DNA of 64,000 bases from Skermanella aerolata KACC 11604. Its GTDB lineage: Bacteria > Pseudomonadota > Alphaproteobacteria > Azospirillales > Azospirillaceae. The stretch lies in assembly GCF_000936425.1 (NCBI RefSeq), contig NZ_AVFK01000011.1:124001-188000 (forward strand). The letters are read 5' to 3'. The translations under genes and the position numbers were made by a program. The notes beneath the pieces were generated by a model. It was not told the DNA's origin. It was given only the letters and a program-made list of their open reading frames with translations, and did no database searches. Positions 9,449 through 17,626 of the stretch are shown piece by piece (position 1 is the stretch's first letter; every line of letters begins with the position of its first letter).

Positions 9449-11079
9449 GCGACTGGATGGATCACCTGACGATCGCTCCGATCGTCGTCCCGCTGCTGGC
9501 CGGGACTCTGCTGCTGCTGATCGACGACCGCCGCCGCACGCTCAAGGCGACGCTTGCCGTCGGCTCGGCGCTCGCGATGGTGGCGCTCGCGGTCCTGCTG
9601 CTGCTGATGGCGGACGGCACGGTGGGAGGAGAGGCCGGGAATGCCGGCGTCGTCCGCATCTACCGGCTGGGCGACTGGCCGTCGCTGTTCGGCATCGTCC
9701 TGGTCCTGGACCGGCTTGCGGCGCTGATGGTGCTGCTGACCAGCGTGCTCGGGCTGGCGGCGCTGGTGTTCTCGCTGGCGCACTGGCAACGGGTCGGGCC
9801 GTTCTTCCATTCGCTCTTCCAGTTCCAGCTCATGGGGCTGAACGGCGCTTTCCTGACCGGCGACCTCTTCAATCTCTTCGTGTTCTTCGAAGTCATGCTG
9901 GCGGCGTCCTACGGGCTGGCGCTGTACGGCTCCGGCATCGCCCGCGTCCGAGCCGGCCTGCACTACGTCGCGATCAACCTCGTCGCCTCGCTGCTCTTCC
10001 TGATCGGCGTCAGCATGATCTATGGCCTTGCCGGCACGCTCAACATGGCCGATCTGGCGACCCGCATCGCCGGGCTGCGGCCCGAGGACCGGGCCCTGGT
10101 GGAGGCCGGCGCTGCGATCCTGGGCGTCGCCTTCCTGGTCAAGGCGGGCATGTGGCCACTGGGGTTCTGGCTGCCGACCACCTATGCCGCGGCGGGAACC
10201 GCTTCAGCCGCCATCATCTCGATCCTGAGCAAGGTCGGCATCTATGCCGTGCTCCGGCTGTGGCTGCTCCTGTTCGGCGAGGGCGCCGGGGACTCCGCCG
10301 GGTTCGGCGGCACGTGGCTGCTGATCGGCGGTCTGCTGACCATCGCCTTCGGCTCGATGGCGGTGCTCGCTACGCAGAACATGGCGCGGCTGGCCGGCGC
10401 CAGCATCCTCGTCTCCTCCGGCACCCTCCTGGCGGCGATCGGCGTCGGGCAGGTCGAGGTGACGGGCGGCGCGCTGTTCTACCTGACCGGTTCGGTCCTC
10501 GCGGTTTCCGCGTTCTTCCTGCTGATCGAGCTGGTGGAGCGCGGCCGCGAGGTCGGCGCCGACGTGCTGGCGGTGACGCGGGAAGCCTTCGGCGAGGCCG
10601 AGGAACCAACCGACGACGGCGAGATCGGAACGCCCATTCCGGCGACCATGGCCATCCTGGGGATCAGCTTTCTCGCCTGTGCCCTGCTGCTGGCGGGACT
10701 GCCGCCGCTTCCCGGCTTCCTTGCAAAGTTCGCCATGCTGGCGCCCCTGCTGAACGCCAGCGGCGCCATGCCGGCCACCAGCTGGGCCTTGTTCGCGGCG
10801 CTGATCCTGTCGGGGCTGGCGACGGTCGTTGCGATGACCCGCGCCGGCATCGACGTCTTCTGGGCGTCGCCGGGAAGCGAGGTTCCGCGGGTCCAGGTGA
10901 CCGAGATCGTCCCGATCGGATTGCTGCTCGGGCTCTGCGTCGTCATGACGATCGAGGCCGGCACGGTCATGCGCTTCATGGAAGCGACCGCACAGTCGCT
11001 GCACGGCGCGCAGGAATACGTCCGCAGCGTCGTGCCGCCGTCCAAGGCGTCGGGCATGACCGGGGGAGGGGCGCCATGA
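9445..11079 (+). CDS. mrpD: Mrp antiporter subunit D
   Basis: A 544-residue subunit of the ND2/ND4/NuoN-like type with about 14 membrane segments. Key stretches are LFNLFVFFEVMLAASYGLALYG, in which the conserved Glu corresponds to the essential MrpD glutamate of TM5, and FLVKAGMWPLGFWLPTTYAAA, which holds the channel lysine. LPPLPGFLAKFAML near the C-terminus is also typical. Translation starts at GTG 9445 inside the mrpC stop, in a GTGA overlap. A cytoplasmic acidic loop (GEAEEPTDDGE) sits about two thirds along. It is one of the two proton/cation-translocating subunits of the complex. Confidence 0.95.
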   Translation: MSDWMDHLTIAPIVVPLLAGTLLLLIDDRRRTLKATLAVGSALAMVALAVLLLLMADGTVGGEAGNAGVVRIYRLGDWPSLFGIVLVLDRLAALMVLLTSVLGLAALVFSLAHWQRVGPFFHSLFQFQLMGLNGAFLTGDLFNLFVFFEVMLAASYGLALYGSGIARVRAGLHYVAINLVASLLFLIGVSMIYGLAGTLNMADLATRIAGLRPEDRALVEAGAAILGVAFLVKAGMWPLGFWLPTTYAAAGTASAAIISILSKVGIYAVLRLWLLLFGEGAGDSAGFGGTWLLIGGLLTIAFGSMAVLATQNMARLAGASILVSSGTLLAAIGVGQVEVTGGALFYLTGSVLAVSAFFLLIELVERGREVGADVLAVTREAFGEAEEPTDDGEIGTPIPATMAILGISFLACALLLAGLPPLPGFLAKFAMLAPLLNASGAMPATSWALFAALILSGLATVVAMTRAGIDVFWASPGSEVPRVQVTEIVPIGLLLGLCVVMTIEAGTVMRFMEATAQSLHGAQEYVRSVVPPSKASGMTGGGAP

Positions 11080-11564
11080 GGAAGTGGCTGCCCTTCTCCC
11101 TGATGACGGCGTCCCTGCTGTCGATCTGGCTCTTGCTGACCGAGAGCCTGACTCCCGGCGCCGTCATCCTGGGCTTGGCCGTGGCCTTCGGCGCCCAGCG
11201 GGCGCTGATGGCGCTGGCGCCGCCGAGGGTCCGGTTCAGGCATCTGCGCGTGGCTTTCGACCTCGCGGCGGTGGTTCTGCGGGAAGTCGTCCGTTCCAAC
11301 TGGGCGGTCGCCTGGATCGTGCTGCGTCCCGGGGGGACCGAGCGGGTCTCGGGTTTCGTCCGCATCCCGCTGGACATGCGGGCACCCTATGGGTTGACCG
11401 CGCTGGCCTGCATCATCACGGCGACTCCCGGCACGCTCTGGGTCGAATACGACACGTCGGACAATACCATGCTGCTCCACGTCCTCGACCTGATCGACGA
11501 GGAAGAGTGGGTCAGGATCATCAAGGACCGTTACGAACGGCGGCTGATGGAGATATTCGGCTGA
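11076..11564 (+). CDS. mrpE: Mrp antiporter subunit E
   Basis: A 162-residue MnhE/MrpE-family protein. It has two N-terminal membrane helices (LMTASLLSIWLLLTESLTPGAVILGLAVAFG) followed by a soluble domain containing ALACIITATPGTLWVEY and LLHVLDLIDEEEW, the hallmark of MrpE. The ATG at 11076 overlaps the mrpD stop (ATGA). MrpE is needed for full antiport activity but its mechanism is poorly known. A 13-bp gap separates it from mrpF. Confidence 0.93.
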   Translation: MRKWLPFSLMTASLLSIWLLLTESLTPGAVILGLAVAFGAQRALMALAPPRVRFRHLRVAFDLAAVVLREVVRSNWAVAWIVLRPGGTERVSGFVRIPLDMRAPYGLTALACIITATPGTLWVEYDTSDNTMLLHVLDLIDEEEWVRIIKDRYERRLMEIFG

Positions 11565-11577
11565 TGGAGACATTGGA

Positions 11578-11859
11578 ATGAGCGTCGTGCTGCTGGGCTG
11601 GTCGGTGTTCCTGGCCCAGATCCTTCTTGGTCTGGCCATGGCCTGCGCCACCTACCGGCTGCTGCGCGGACCGCGCGCCCAGGACAGGGTGCTCGGCCTC
11701 GATACCCTTTACGTCAACGCCACGATGCTGCTGCTGACCTTCGGCATGCGGAGCGGCAGCACGCTGTATTTCGAAGCGGCGCTGATCATCGCGCTGCTGG
11801 GGTTCGTCGCGACGGCGGCGATGGCGAAGTTCCTGATGCGTGGAGAGGTGATCGAATGA
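11578..11859 (+). CDS. mrpF: Mrp antiporter subunit F
   Basis: A 93-residue protein with three transmembrane helices. The segment ATYRLLRGPRAQDRVLGLDTL matches the MrpF/MnhF signature, in which a conserved Asp lies in the RVLALD motif. The last helix ends in the FVATAAMAKFLMRGEVIE pattern. It overlaps mrpG by four bases (ATGA). It is a small structural subunit of the inner-membrane Mrp complex. Confidence 0.93.
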   Translation: MSVVLLGWSVFLAQILLGLAMACATYRLLRGPRAQDRVLGLDTLYVNATMLLLTFGMRSGSTLYFEAALIIALLGFVATAAMAKFLMRGEVIE

Positions 11860-12233
11860 CTTACGCCGCCGACCTTCCGGTCTGGGCAGCCGTGCCGACG
11901 GCCTTCCTGCTCCTTCTCGGGGCGGCGCTGGCGCTGATCGGCTCGTTCGGGCTGCTGCGGCTCGGCAGCTTTTACGACCGCATCCACGCCCCGACCCTGG
12001 GCACGACCATGGGGATCGGCTGCGTCCTGGCCGCCTCCATGCTGTTCTTCTCCGTGCTGGAAACGCGTCTGGTGCTGCACGAACTGCTGATCGGCGTGCT
12101 GATGGTGGTCACCACGCCCGTCACGCTGATGCTGCTGGCCCGCGCCGCCCTGTACCGCGACCGCACCGAAGGCAGCGACGACGTGCCGCCGCCGCCTCTG
12201 CCTCCCGTCAAGGACCGGGATGTGCGCGACTGA
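11856..12233 (+). CDS. mrpG: Mrp antiporter subunit G
   Basis: A 125-residue protein with three membrane helices and the MrpG motif GLLRLGSFYDRIHAPTLGTTMG, followed by VVTTPVTLMLLARAALYRD. A proline-rich, charged C-terminal tail (VPPPPLPPVKDRDVRD) extends into the cytoplasm. It is the last gene of the mrp operon, which is therefore complete: AB fused, C, D, E, F and G. Only 24 bp separate its stop from the stop of the convergent pqiC. Confidence 0.93.
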   Translation: MTYAADLPVWAAVPTAFLLLLGAALALIGSFGLLRLGSFYDRIHAPTLGTTMGIGCVLAASMLFFSVLETRLVLHELLIGVLMVVTTPVTLMLLARAALYRDRTEGSDDVPPPPLPPVKDRDVRD

Positions 12234-12257
12234 CCGAAGCGGTCCGAAGCTAAGCCG

Positions 12258-12845
12258 TCATTTGGCCAAGCTGGCGCCGATGTCGCCGGCCAGGTCGCGG
12301 AGCGCCAGGCTTAGCGCCGCCGCGATCTGGTCGGGGTCGAGCGGCGTCGCCATCGGGTTGCGGACGACGGTCCGTCCGAAGCGCAGGGGCCGGCTGTCCG
12401 AGTCGAGTATCCGCCACCGGGCTTCGAGAACGGCTTGCCCGGCCTCTTCCGCGTCGAACCGGTCGATGTCGACCTCAACCGTGTTGCTCGGCGTCAGCTC
12501 CATGCGGATCGGCATCTGGAGCACTTCGGCGCCTTCCACCGTGGCATTCAGGTTCCGCAGCAGGGTCTGGTTGATCATCAGTTCGAGCGTGCCGCCCCAG
12601 CGGTCGTATTCCAGGGCGGTCAGGCGGTTGCCCGTCGTCCGCACGACGATCTCGGGCCGGCGCAGGTGGTCGGGGACCGCCACGCCCTCCAGCCCGATCA
12701 CCCGGCCGGGCTTGGCGGCCACGGCTGGCGGCCTGGGGGGAGCGGCGGTCAGGGTGTAGAGCCGGCTCGGCTCCGATCCGGCACAGCCGGAGACCAGCAG
12801 CAGGACGGCAAGCGAACTCATCAGTCGATTACGGTATCTCATCAT
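12258..12845 (-). CDS. pqiC: PqiC-type outer-membrane lipoprotein
   Basis: A 195-residue lipoprotein. The lipobox LLLVSGC near residue 21 gives the acylated Cys, and the mature part contains SRLYTLTAAPP and the ABC-type transport auxiliary (DUF330/YmbA) fold. In Escherichia coli PqiC is anchored in the outer membrane and contacts the PqiB needle for lipid transfer across the periplasm. The ATG overlaps the pqiB stop by four bases, so the two are co-translated. An adjacent second ATG one codon downstream is possible. Confidence 0.88.
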   Translation of the reverse strand: MMRYRNRLMSSLAVLLLVSGCAGSEPSRLYTLTAAPPRPPAVAAKPGRVIGLEGVAVPDHLRRPEIVVRTTGNRLTALEYDRWGGTLELMINQTLLRNLNATVEGAEVLQMPIRMELTPSNTVEVDIDRFDAEEAGQAVLEARWRILDSDSRPLRFGRTVVRNPMATPLDPDQIAAALSLALRDLAGDIGASLAK

Positions 12846-14533
12846 CGTTTGCCTTGGATCAGGGCCTCGGGATGGCGTTCCAGATAGTCGGCGAAGACCC
12901 GGATCGACCGGGCGGCCGTCGCCAGCTCCCTTATCAGGCCGGTCATGTCCTGGACCACCGGCTGCGCCGAACCGACGACCCTGTTGGTCGACTTCAGGGT
13001 GGCTTCGGCTTCGGTGCCGATCGCGGCGACGCTCTCCGATGCCTCGCGCAGGGCGCGGATCATCGGACCCGCCTCGCCGCTGACCGTCCGCATGGTCCGG
13101 TCGAGTTCGACCAGGGTGCTGCTGAGCGATGCGACGGCCTGGGTGGTGGCGGGACCCCCGAGCAGGACTCCGGCGGAATGGACCGCCGCGCGCAGTTCCT
13201 CGACCGTTTCGCCGATGGGGGCCTTGGACAGCGAGTCCATCAGCCCGGTCAGCGACCGGGTGGCGGTATCCAGCACGTTGGGTTCCGCCGGAAGCTCGGG
13301 CAGCGGGCCGGAGGTGTCGAGGGTGGCGGGCGGCGATGCCGGGAAAAGGTCCAGCGCCACCACCAGTTCGCCGGTCAGGATGTTACCGGTCTGGACCTGG
13401 GCGCGCAGTCCACGCCTCACCAACGCGTCCACTCTGTCATAGTCGGCGGACGCCGCCGACGGATCGGACGGGGTCGGAGCGGAATCGATCCGTTCCGGCT
13501 CGATCTCCAGCGTAACGGGGATGCGCACGCTGTTGCTCGCCTGATCCCACGCCAGCTTCACGTCGGTCACCTGACCGATGCGGATGCCCTTGAACTCGAC
13601 CGGCGATCCCGGCCGCAATCCCCGCACCGAGCCGTCGAAATGGACGAGGAACGGCAGCTTGCGGGTATAGCGCGCCGCCTCGACGCTGCGCTGGTTTTCG
13701 AACAGGGGGTATGTCGATCCCTCGGCGGCGGGATCGTTGGGGTTCTCGATTCCGGGCGTGTCGAAGGCGACACCGCCGGTTGCCAGGGTCTGCAACGATT
13801 CGATCGACAGGGCCGGCCCGTCCGGGCCGTAGGAAAACTCGATGCCGCTTGTGTTCCAGAAGCGGCTGTTGGGCCGGACCAGCCTGTCATAGGGCGCATG
13901 CACGAAGACCGGAATGTGGAGCTCTCCCCAGTCCTGGGTGAACTCGTAGCCGAGAACCTCGCCGACCTGGATGCCGGCATAGTAGATCGGCACGCCGGGC
14001 GCCAGGCCGCCCAGGCGGCTGGAGGTCAGCAGGAAGCGCCGGCCGGGCGTATTGGTCTGGACGAGCGGCGGGTCCTCAAGGCCCTTGAAGCTGGTTTCCG
14101 CATCGCCGGCTCCCGGATCGATCCCGATATAGGAGCCGGAAACGATCGTGGTCAGGCCGGATATCCCGCCGGTGCCCAGCCTCGGCTTGACGACCCAGAA
14201 GCGGCTGCCCTGGGTCAGGTAGGGCGAGGCCTGCTTGACCATGCGGGCGGTCACCAGGACATGCGTAAGGTCTTCGGAAACGGTGACGTTCTCGACGGTT
14301 CCGACATCGACGGCCTTGTACTTGACCTTCGTCTTGCCGGCTTCGATCCCTTCCGCCGTTTCGAACGTGATCGTCACGAGCGGTCCCCGGTCGCTTGCCG
14401 TGCGCCAGATCAGCCAGCCGCCGACCAGGGCCGCCACGATGGGCACGATCCAGATGGTGGGCAGGGTGCGCCGTCGGCGCACGGGCTCCGCAGCCGGGGT
14501 GACCTTGGTATCATCCCGGTTCTTGTTATCCAC
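12842..14533 (-). CDS. pqiB: PqiB, MCE-domain periplasmic needle protein
   Basis: A 563-residue protein with an N-terminal membrane anchor (LPTIWIVPIVAALVGGWLIW, about residues 24-45) followed by three MCE/MlaD domains. These begin near residue 50 (GPLVTITFETAEGIEAGKTKVKYKAVDVG), near residue 165 (FLLTSSRLGGLAPGVPIYYAGIQVGEV) and near residue 295 (PFLVHFDGSVRGLRPGSPVEFKGIRIGQV). The C-terminal 150 residues are helical, as expected for the PqiB tube. This matches PqiB, which bridges inner and outer membrane for lipid transport. It lies three bases after pqiA and overlaps pqiC. Confidence 0.93.
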   Translation of the reverse strand: MDNKNRDDTKVTPAAEPVRRRRTLPTIWIVPIVAALVGGWLIWRTASDRGPLVTITFETAEGIEAGKTKVKYKAVDVGTVENVTVSEDLTHVLVTARMVKQASPYLTQGSRFWVVKPRLGTGGISGLTTIVSGSYIGIDPGAGDAETSFKGLEDPPLVQTNTPGRRFLLTSSRLGGLAPGVPIYYAGIQVGEVLGYEFTQDWGELHIPVFVHAPYDRLVRPNSRFWNTSGIEFSYGPDGPALSIESLQTLATGGVAFDTPGIENPNDPAAEGSTYPLFENQRSVEAARYTRKLPFLVHFDGSVRGLRPGSPVEFKGIRIGQVTDVKLAWDQASNSVRIPVTLEIEPERIDSAPTPSDPSAASADYDRVDALVRRGLRAQVQTGNILTGELVVALDLFPASPPATLDTSGPLPELPAEPNVLDTATRSLTGLMDSLSKAPIGETVEELRAAVHSAGVLLGGPATTQAVASLSSTLVELDRTMRTVSGEAGPMIRALREASESVAAIGTEAEATLKSTNRVVGSAQPVVQDMTGLIRELATAARSIRVFADYLERHPEALIQGKR

Positions 14534-14536
14534 GGT

Positions 14537-15787
14537 TCAACTCTCCCTTCGGATGGCGGCGTCCCACATCAGGCGGGGGTCGAAGGCATGCGACGCCTGC
14601 ATGGTCACGACGACCACCATGGCGAAGGCGACCGCGCCGAGCTCCGCCTGGACCGTGGCGATGGCACCCAGCTGGACCAGCGCCGTCAGCAGGGAGATCA
14701 TGAAGATATCGACCATCGACCAGCGGCCGATCCCCTCGATCAGGCGGTACAGGCGCGTCCTCTCCTTCAGGCGCACGGTCGAGCGGCGCCGGACCGACAG
14801 CAGCAGGTAACCAAGCCCGGCCAGTTTCAGCACCGGCACCGCGATGCTTGCGAAGAAGACCAGCAGCGCGATCGGGAGCATGCCCGCCGCGATCAGGGTC
14901 TCGACCCCGGAGAGGATCGTGTCCGGCTCGCCCGAGCCGAAATACACGACCGTCATGATCGGCAGCAGATTGGCCGGAACGTACAGGATCGCCGCTGCCA
15001 CCGCCAGGGAGGCGGTGCGGTGGAAGCTGTCGGGTTTCCGCCGGTGCAGTGCGGCACCGCATCTCGGGCATGGCCCGTGCCCGCTCTCCGTCAGCTGGGC
15101 GCAGGCGTGGCAGCGGACCAGCCGCTCGGGTGCCGCACCCGTCATGCCGCCGGCCCTGATCTGCGGCGAGAGGCGGTCCCAGACGTCGAGCGGGTCCAGC
15201 ACCGCCTCCGCCCAGGTCATCGTCACCATCAAGCCGACAAGGGCGAACAGCGACGGGCCGATCTCGACCGTGGCGATGTCCGACAGCTTCACATAGGCGA
15301 CGATCAGGCCCAGCAGGAAGACCTCTACCATCGCCCAGGGCCTGAGATGGTCGAGCAACCGGAAAACGCGCGCGGTCGCCGGCGCCGGGCGGCCCGCCAG
15401 CAGGGGCAGCACGACATAGAGCGTCGCCAGGATCTTCAGCAGCGGCGCCGCCAGGACGGTGAAGAAGACCAGCACCGCCAGGATCGGATATCCCACGTTC
15501 CATAGGGCTTCGGCACTGCTCAGGATGCCGCCGGGCTGCTCCCGCCCTTCCAGCTCGAAGATCAAGAGCGGGAACATCGTCGCAACCGCCAGCAGGATCA
15601 GCGCCGCCGAGGACAGGGCGGCGGTGGCATGCAGGCCATAGGCATGCTTGGTGTAAAGCGACGCGCCGCACCGCGAACACGCCACTTTCTCACCGACCGA
15701 CATGTCGGGCAGCGCGTGAAGCAAGCCGCAGTCGGGGCAGGCCATGAGCGGCCGTCCCGGCAGGACTGCGTGTGAGTGTGTCGGCAT
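14537..15787 (-). CDS. pqiA: PqiA, inner-membrane partner of PqiB
   Basis: A 416-residue membrane protein made of two homologous PqiA halves, each with four membrane helices. Each half opens with a zinc-ribbon-like pair of CxxC motifs: CPDCGLLH and CSRCGASL near the N-terminus, CHACAQL and CPRCGAAL near residue 230. This two-ribbon, two-module layout is specific to PqiA. It feeds the MCE protein PqiB in a proposed lipid transport route that supports envelope integrity. It is the first gene of the pqiABC operon; a perfect inverted repeat (15845-15861) stands 58 bp upstream. Confidence 0.93.
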   Translation of the reverse strand: MPTHSHAVLPGRPLMACPDCGLLHALPDMSVGEKVACSRCGASLYTKHAYGLHATAALSSAALILLAVATMFPLLIFELEGREQPGGILSSAEALWNVGYPILAVLVFFTVLAAPLLKILATLYVVLPLLAGRPAPATARVFRLLDHLRPWAMVEVFLLGLIVAYVKLSDIATVEIGPSLFALVGLMVTMTWAEAVLDPLDVWDRLSPQIRAGGMTGAAPERLVRCHACAQLTESGHGPCPRCGAALHRRKPDSFHRTASLAVAAAILYVPANLLPIMTVVYFGSGEPDTILSGVETLIAAGMLPIALLVFFASIAVPVLKLAGLGYLLLSVRRRSTVRLKERTRLYRLIEGIGRWSMVDIFMISLLTALVQLGAIATVQAELGAVAFAMVVVVTMQASHAFDPRLMWDAAIRRES

Positions 15788-15844
15788 CAGGATCGTCCCG
15801 TCTTCGGTGCGCGATCATGCTGGAATGAAAGCTCCCGCATAACT

Positions 15845-15861
15845 CCTAAGTGGGACTTAGG
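15845..15861. promoter_or_regulatory. Perfect inverted repeat upstream of pqiA
   Basis: CCTAAGT-GGG-ACTTAGG, a 7-3-7 perfect dyad 58 bp upstream of the pqiA start. It could be an operator controlling pqiABC or a small hairpin in its 5' leader. The binding protein is unknown. Confidence 0.35.
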
Positions 15862-15988
15862 GTTCCGTATATGCCGTGTGTCATTCGCGGTTTCCGAGGC
15901 ATGCTCGGCATCCGAGACCATGGGGTCGGCCAATCGAGATCGTTGGGGCAGGGTGGATTCCACATCGGCGCGGTTGCAGTCAAGGAGG

Positions 15989-16007
15989 CTTGCCGGGGAA
16001 TATGGCA
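15989..16007 (+). promoter_or_regulatory. Candidate TetR operator, site A
   Basis: CTTGCCGGGGAATATGGCA. It is closely similar to site B (16091-16109) and to site C on the opposite strand at 16712-16730. It carries a TGCC...GGCA dyad. It lies about 120 bp upstream of the TetR-family start codon and fits an autoregulatory operator. Confidence 0.45.
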
Positions 16008-16090
16008 CAGAACGAAGCGGCAGGCTAAAGGCCAATCCGTGTTCGTCGTTTGTCGGCCGTACGGCGCGGGAAAGTTTCAAGTGAAGTGGG

Positions 16091-16109
16091 CTTGCCGCCA
16101 AGTATGGCA
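16091..16109 (+). promoter_or_regulatory. Candidate TetR operator, site B
   Basis: CTTGCCGCCAAGTATGGCA. It matches site A at 15 of 19 positions and ends 16 bp before the TTG start of the TetR-family gene, where bound repressor would block transcription or ribosome access. Confidence 0.45.
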
Positions 16110-16125
16110 TCAGGAGAGAAGGTTC

Positions 16126-16680
16126 TTGCGCTCGGACGCCCTCAACAATCGCATCGCAATCATCGAGACGGCAAGCTCTCTCCTCAGGGCGACCGGATCG
16201 ATACCCCTTCTCGACGAGGTCGCCGAGCATGCGGGCATTTCGCGTACGACCTTCTTCCGGCATTTTCCGGATCGCGGCTCCATGCTCGAAGCGATGCTGG
16301 AACGTTCGATCGATAAGCTGGAAGCCGCCGTGACAGGCATGGAGCAGTCCGATACCGCCCTGTTCGACCTGCTGGCCCTGTTGTGCGAGGGAGCCAGCAC
16401 CGAGCTGGCTTTCGTCAATTACTGTTGGGACAGCTCGCAGCGCGACGAAAAGGCCGGCGCCTTCCTGAACCGGGCGCTGGCCCGGGCCTGTTCCATCCTG
16501 GAAAGCCCCATCCGGCGCGCCGTTCAGGCCGGCTTGTGCCGGCCCGACCTGACGCCGCGCGATATCGTTCTTGCCGCCCCCATGCTCAGCGGCGCCTTGC
16601 GGGGCCGGACGGCGGAAGAGCGCGAGATCCTGGTCGCCCGCGTCATCAGCCTGCTCACCGAAGGGATCAGGAAGCGGTGA
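16126..16680 (+). CDS. TetR/AcrR-family transcriptional regulator
   Basis: A protein of 184 residues. An N-terminal TetR helix-turn-helix covers about residues 8-55 (IIETASSLLRATGSIPLLDEVAEHAGISRTTFFRHFPDRGSML). It is followed by a helical ligand-binding/dimerisation domain without recognisable specificity. The start is taken as TTG 16126 because AGGAGAG lies seven bases upstream and the HTH begins at once. The frame is open much further upstream, but that sequence is not protein-like. The gene precedes a hydratase gene on the same strand, and both are preceded by the same 19-bp motif, so local control of the hydratase is the natural inference. Confidence 0.85.
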   Translation: MRSDALNNRIAIIETASSLLRATGSIPLLDEVAEHAGISRTTFFRHFPDRGSMLEAMLERSIDKLEAAVTGMEQSDTALFDLLALLCEGASTELAFVNYCWDSSQRDEKAGAFLNRALARACSILESPIRRAVQAGLCRPDLTPRDIVLAAPMLSGALRGRTAEEREILVARVISLLTEGIRKR

Positions 16681-16711
16681 GGTCGGGAACAGTGACCCGG
16701 CCTGTGCTTTC

Positions 16712-16730
16712 TGGCATATTCCGTCGCAAG
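16712..16730 (-). promoter_or_regulatory. Candidate TetR operator, site C
   Basis: On the minus strand this reads CTTGCGACGGAATATGCCA, which matches site A at 15 of 19 positions. It is inverted relative to sites A and B and lies 34 bp upstream of the hydratase ATG. Its presence in front of both genes supports a shared repressor. Confidence 0.45.
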
Positions 16731-16764
16731 AAAAGAACCGGCAAAAGGTTGGGGGGAAAAAGCA

Positions 16765-17556
16765 ATGCTCAGTGAAAATCATGCCCATGGAGCGTCGGAC
16801 CTGCTGTTTCACCATTGGCAGGATGGCCGCCGCATGACGGCGCTGCCGCAACGGATGCGGCCGTCCACGCGTGCCGAAGGCTATGCGATACAGGCCCTTC
16901 TGGAACACAGGACCGACGAGCCCCTATACGGCTGGAAGATCGCCGCTACCAGTCTGGCGGGGCAGGCCCATATCGGCGTGGACGGTCCGATGGCGGGCCG
17001 GCTGCTGAGGGAGAAGGCGTTCGGCGACGGTGCCCATCTTTCGCTGGCGGGCAACGCGATGCGGGTGGCGGAGCCGGAATTTGCCTTCCGCATGGCGCGC
17101 GATCTCGTGCCCCGCTCGACCGCTTACGGCGTGGACGAGGTACTGGATGCGGTCGAAAGCCTGCATCCCGCGATCGAAGTGCCGGACTCCCGTTTCGACG
17201 ATTTCGTCCACGCCGGCGAGGCGCAGCTTCTTGCCGACAATGCCTGTGCCCATCTCTTCGTGCTCGGGCATGCCGCCGGGGTGCCCTGGCGCTCGCTGGA
17301 TCTTGCCCATTATCCGGTGGAGGCCACGGTCAACGGCGGAACTCCCCTGACCGGCAGCGGCGAAAACGTGCTCGGAGATCCCAGGGTCGCACTGGCATGG
17401 CTTGCCAACGAACTGTCGGTGCTGGGCATCGTGCTGAAGGCCGGACAGGTCGTGACCACCGGGACCTGCATGACGCCGATCCCTCTGGTTCCCGGTGACG
17501 AGGTCGAGGCTGATTTCGGGCCTCTCGGGCGGGTAACGGTCCGGTTCACCGAGTAA
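16765..17556 (+). CDS. 2-keto-4-pentenoate hydratase-type enzyme (MhpD/FAH family)
   Basis: A 263-residue cytoplasmic enzyme of the fumarylacetoacetase-like fold. The region YGWKIAATSLAGQAHIGVDGPMAGRLL is the MhpD/DmpE/HpaH-type substrate loop. FAFRMARDLVPR and HPAIEVPDSRFDDF hold the acidic metal ligands (pattern E.EFAF, and E.PD). TGTCMTPIPLVPGDEVEADFGPLGRV is the closing FAH motif. Members hydrate 2-hydroxypenta-2,4-dienoates in aromatic meta-cleavage pathways or decarboxylate related oxo acids. The start at 16765 has GGGGGGAAAA just upstream. No other meta-cleavage genes are adjacent, so the in vivo substrate is open. Confidence 0.85.
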   Translation: MLSENHAHGASDLLFHHWQDGRRMTALPQRMRPSTRAEGYAIQALLEHRTDEPLYGWKIAATSLAGQAHIGVDGPMAGRLLREKAFGDGAHLSLAGNAMRVAEPEFAFRMARDLVPRSTAYGVDEVLDAVESLHPAIEVPDSRFDDFVHAGEAQLLADNACAHLFVLGHAAGVPWRSLDLAHYPVEATVNGGTPLTGSGENVLGDPRVALAWLANELSVLGIVLKAGQVVTTGTCMTPIPLVPGDEVEADFGPLGRVTVRFTE

Positions 17557-17573
17557 GGTCCTGTCCCATGGCC

Positions 17574-17614
17574 GAACCCGCTGCCGGACGCGATCGCCGT
17601 CCGGCAGCGGGTTC
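17574..17614. terminator. Strong hairpin terminator between convergent genes
   Basis: A perfect 17-bp stem (17574-17590 pairing with 17598-17614, starting GAACCCGCTGCC) encloses a 7-nt loop. It lies between the hydratase stop and the stop of the di-haem protein gene on the other strand. It can serve both directions; T-runs are short. Confidence 0.75.
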
Positions 17615-17626
17615 GTTCCGTACCGG

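Larger units (their letters stand above)
15788..16125. other. Intergenic control region between pqiA and the TetR gene
   Basis: A 338-bp gene-free stretch between divergently transcribed pqiA and the TetR-type gene. It holds a perfect 7-3-7 inverted repeat near pqiA and two copies of a 19-bp candidate TetR operator near the regulator, each listed separately. The frame of the regulator stays open upstream through part of this region, but that part encodes no recognisable domain. Confidence 0.7.

Noticed and set aside
12854-15505. 883-codon open frame opposite pqiB and pqiA
   Set aside because: Composition is Gly/Arg/Asp/Gln-rich with no domains; the minus strand holds the well-defined pqi genes.
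15850-16125. 92-codon upstream extension of the TetR-family gene
   Set aside because: The extension encodes no recognisable sequence and contains the candidate operators; the TTG at 16126 has a strong Shine-Dalgarno and gives a normal TetR N-terminus.
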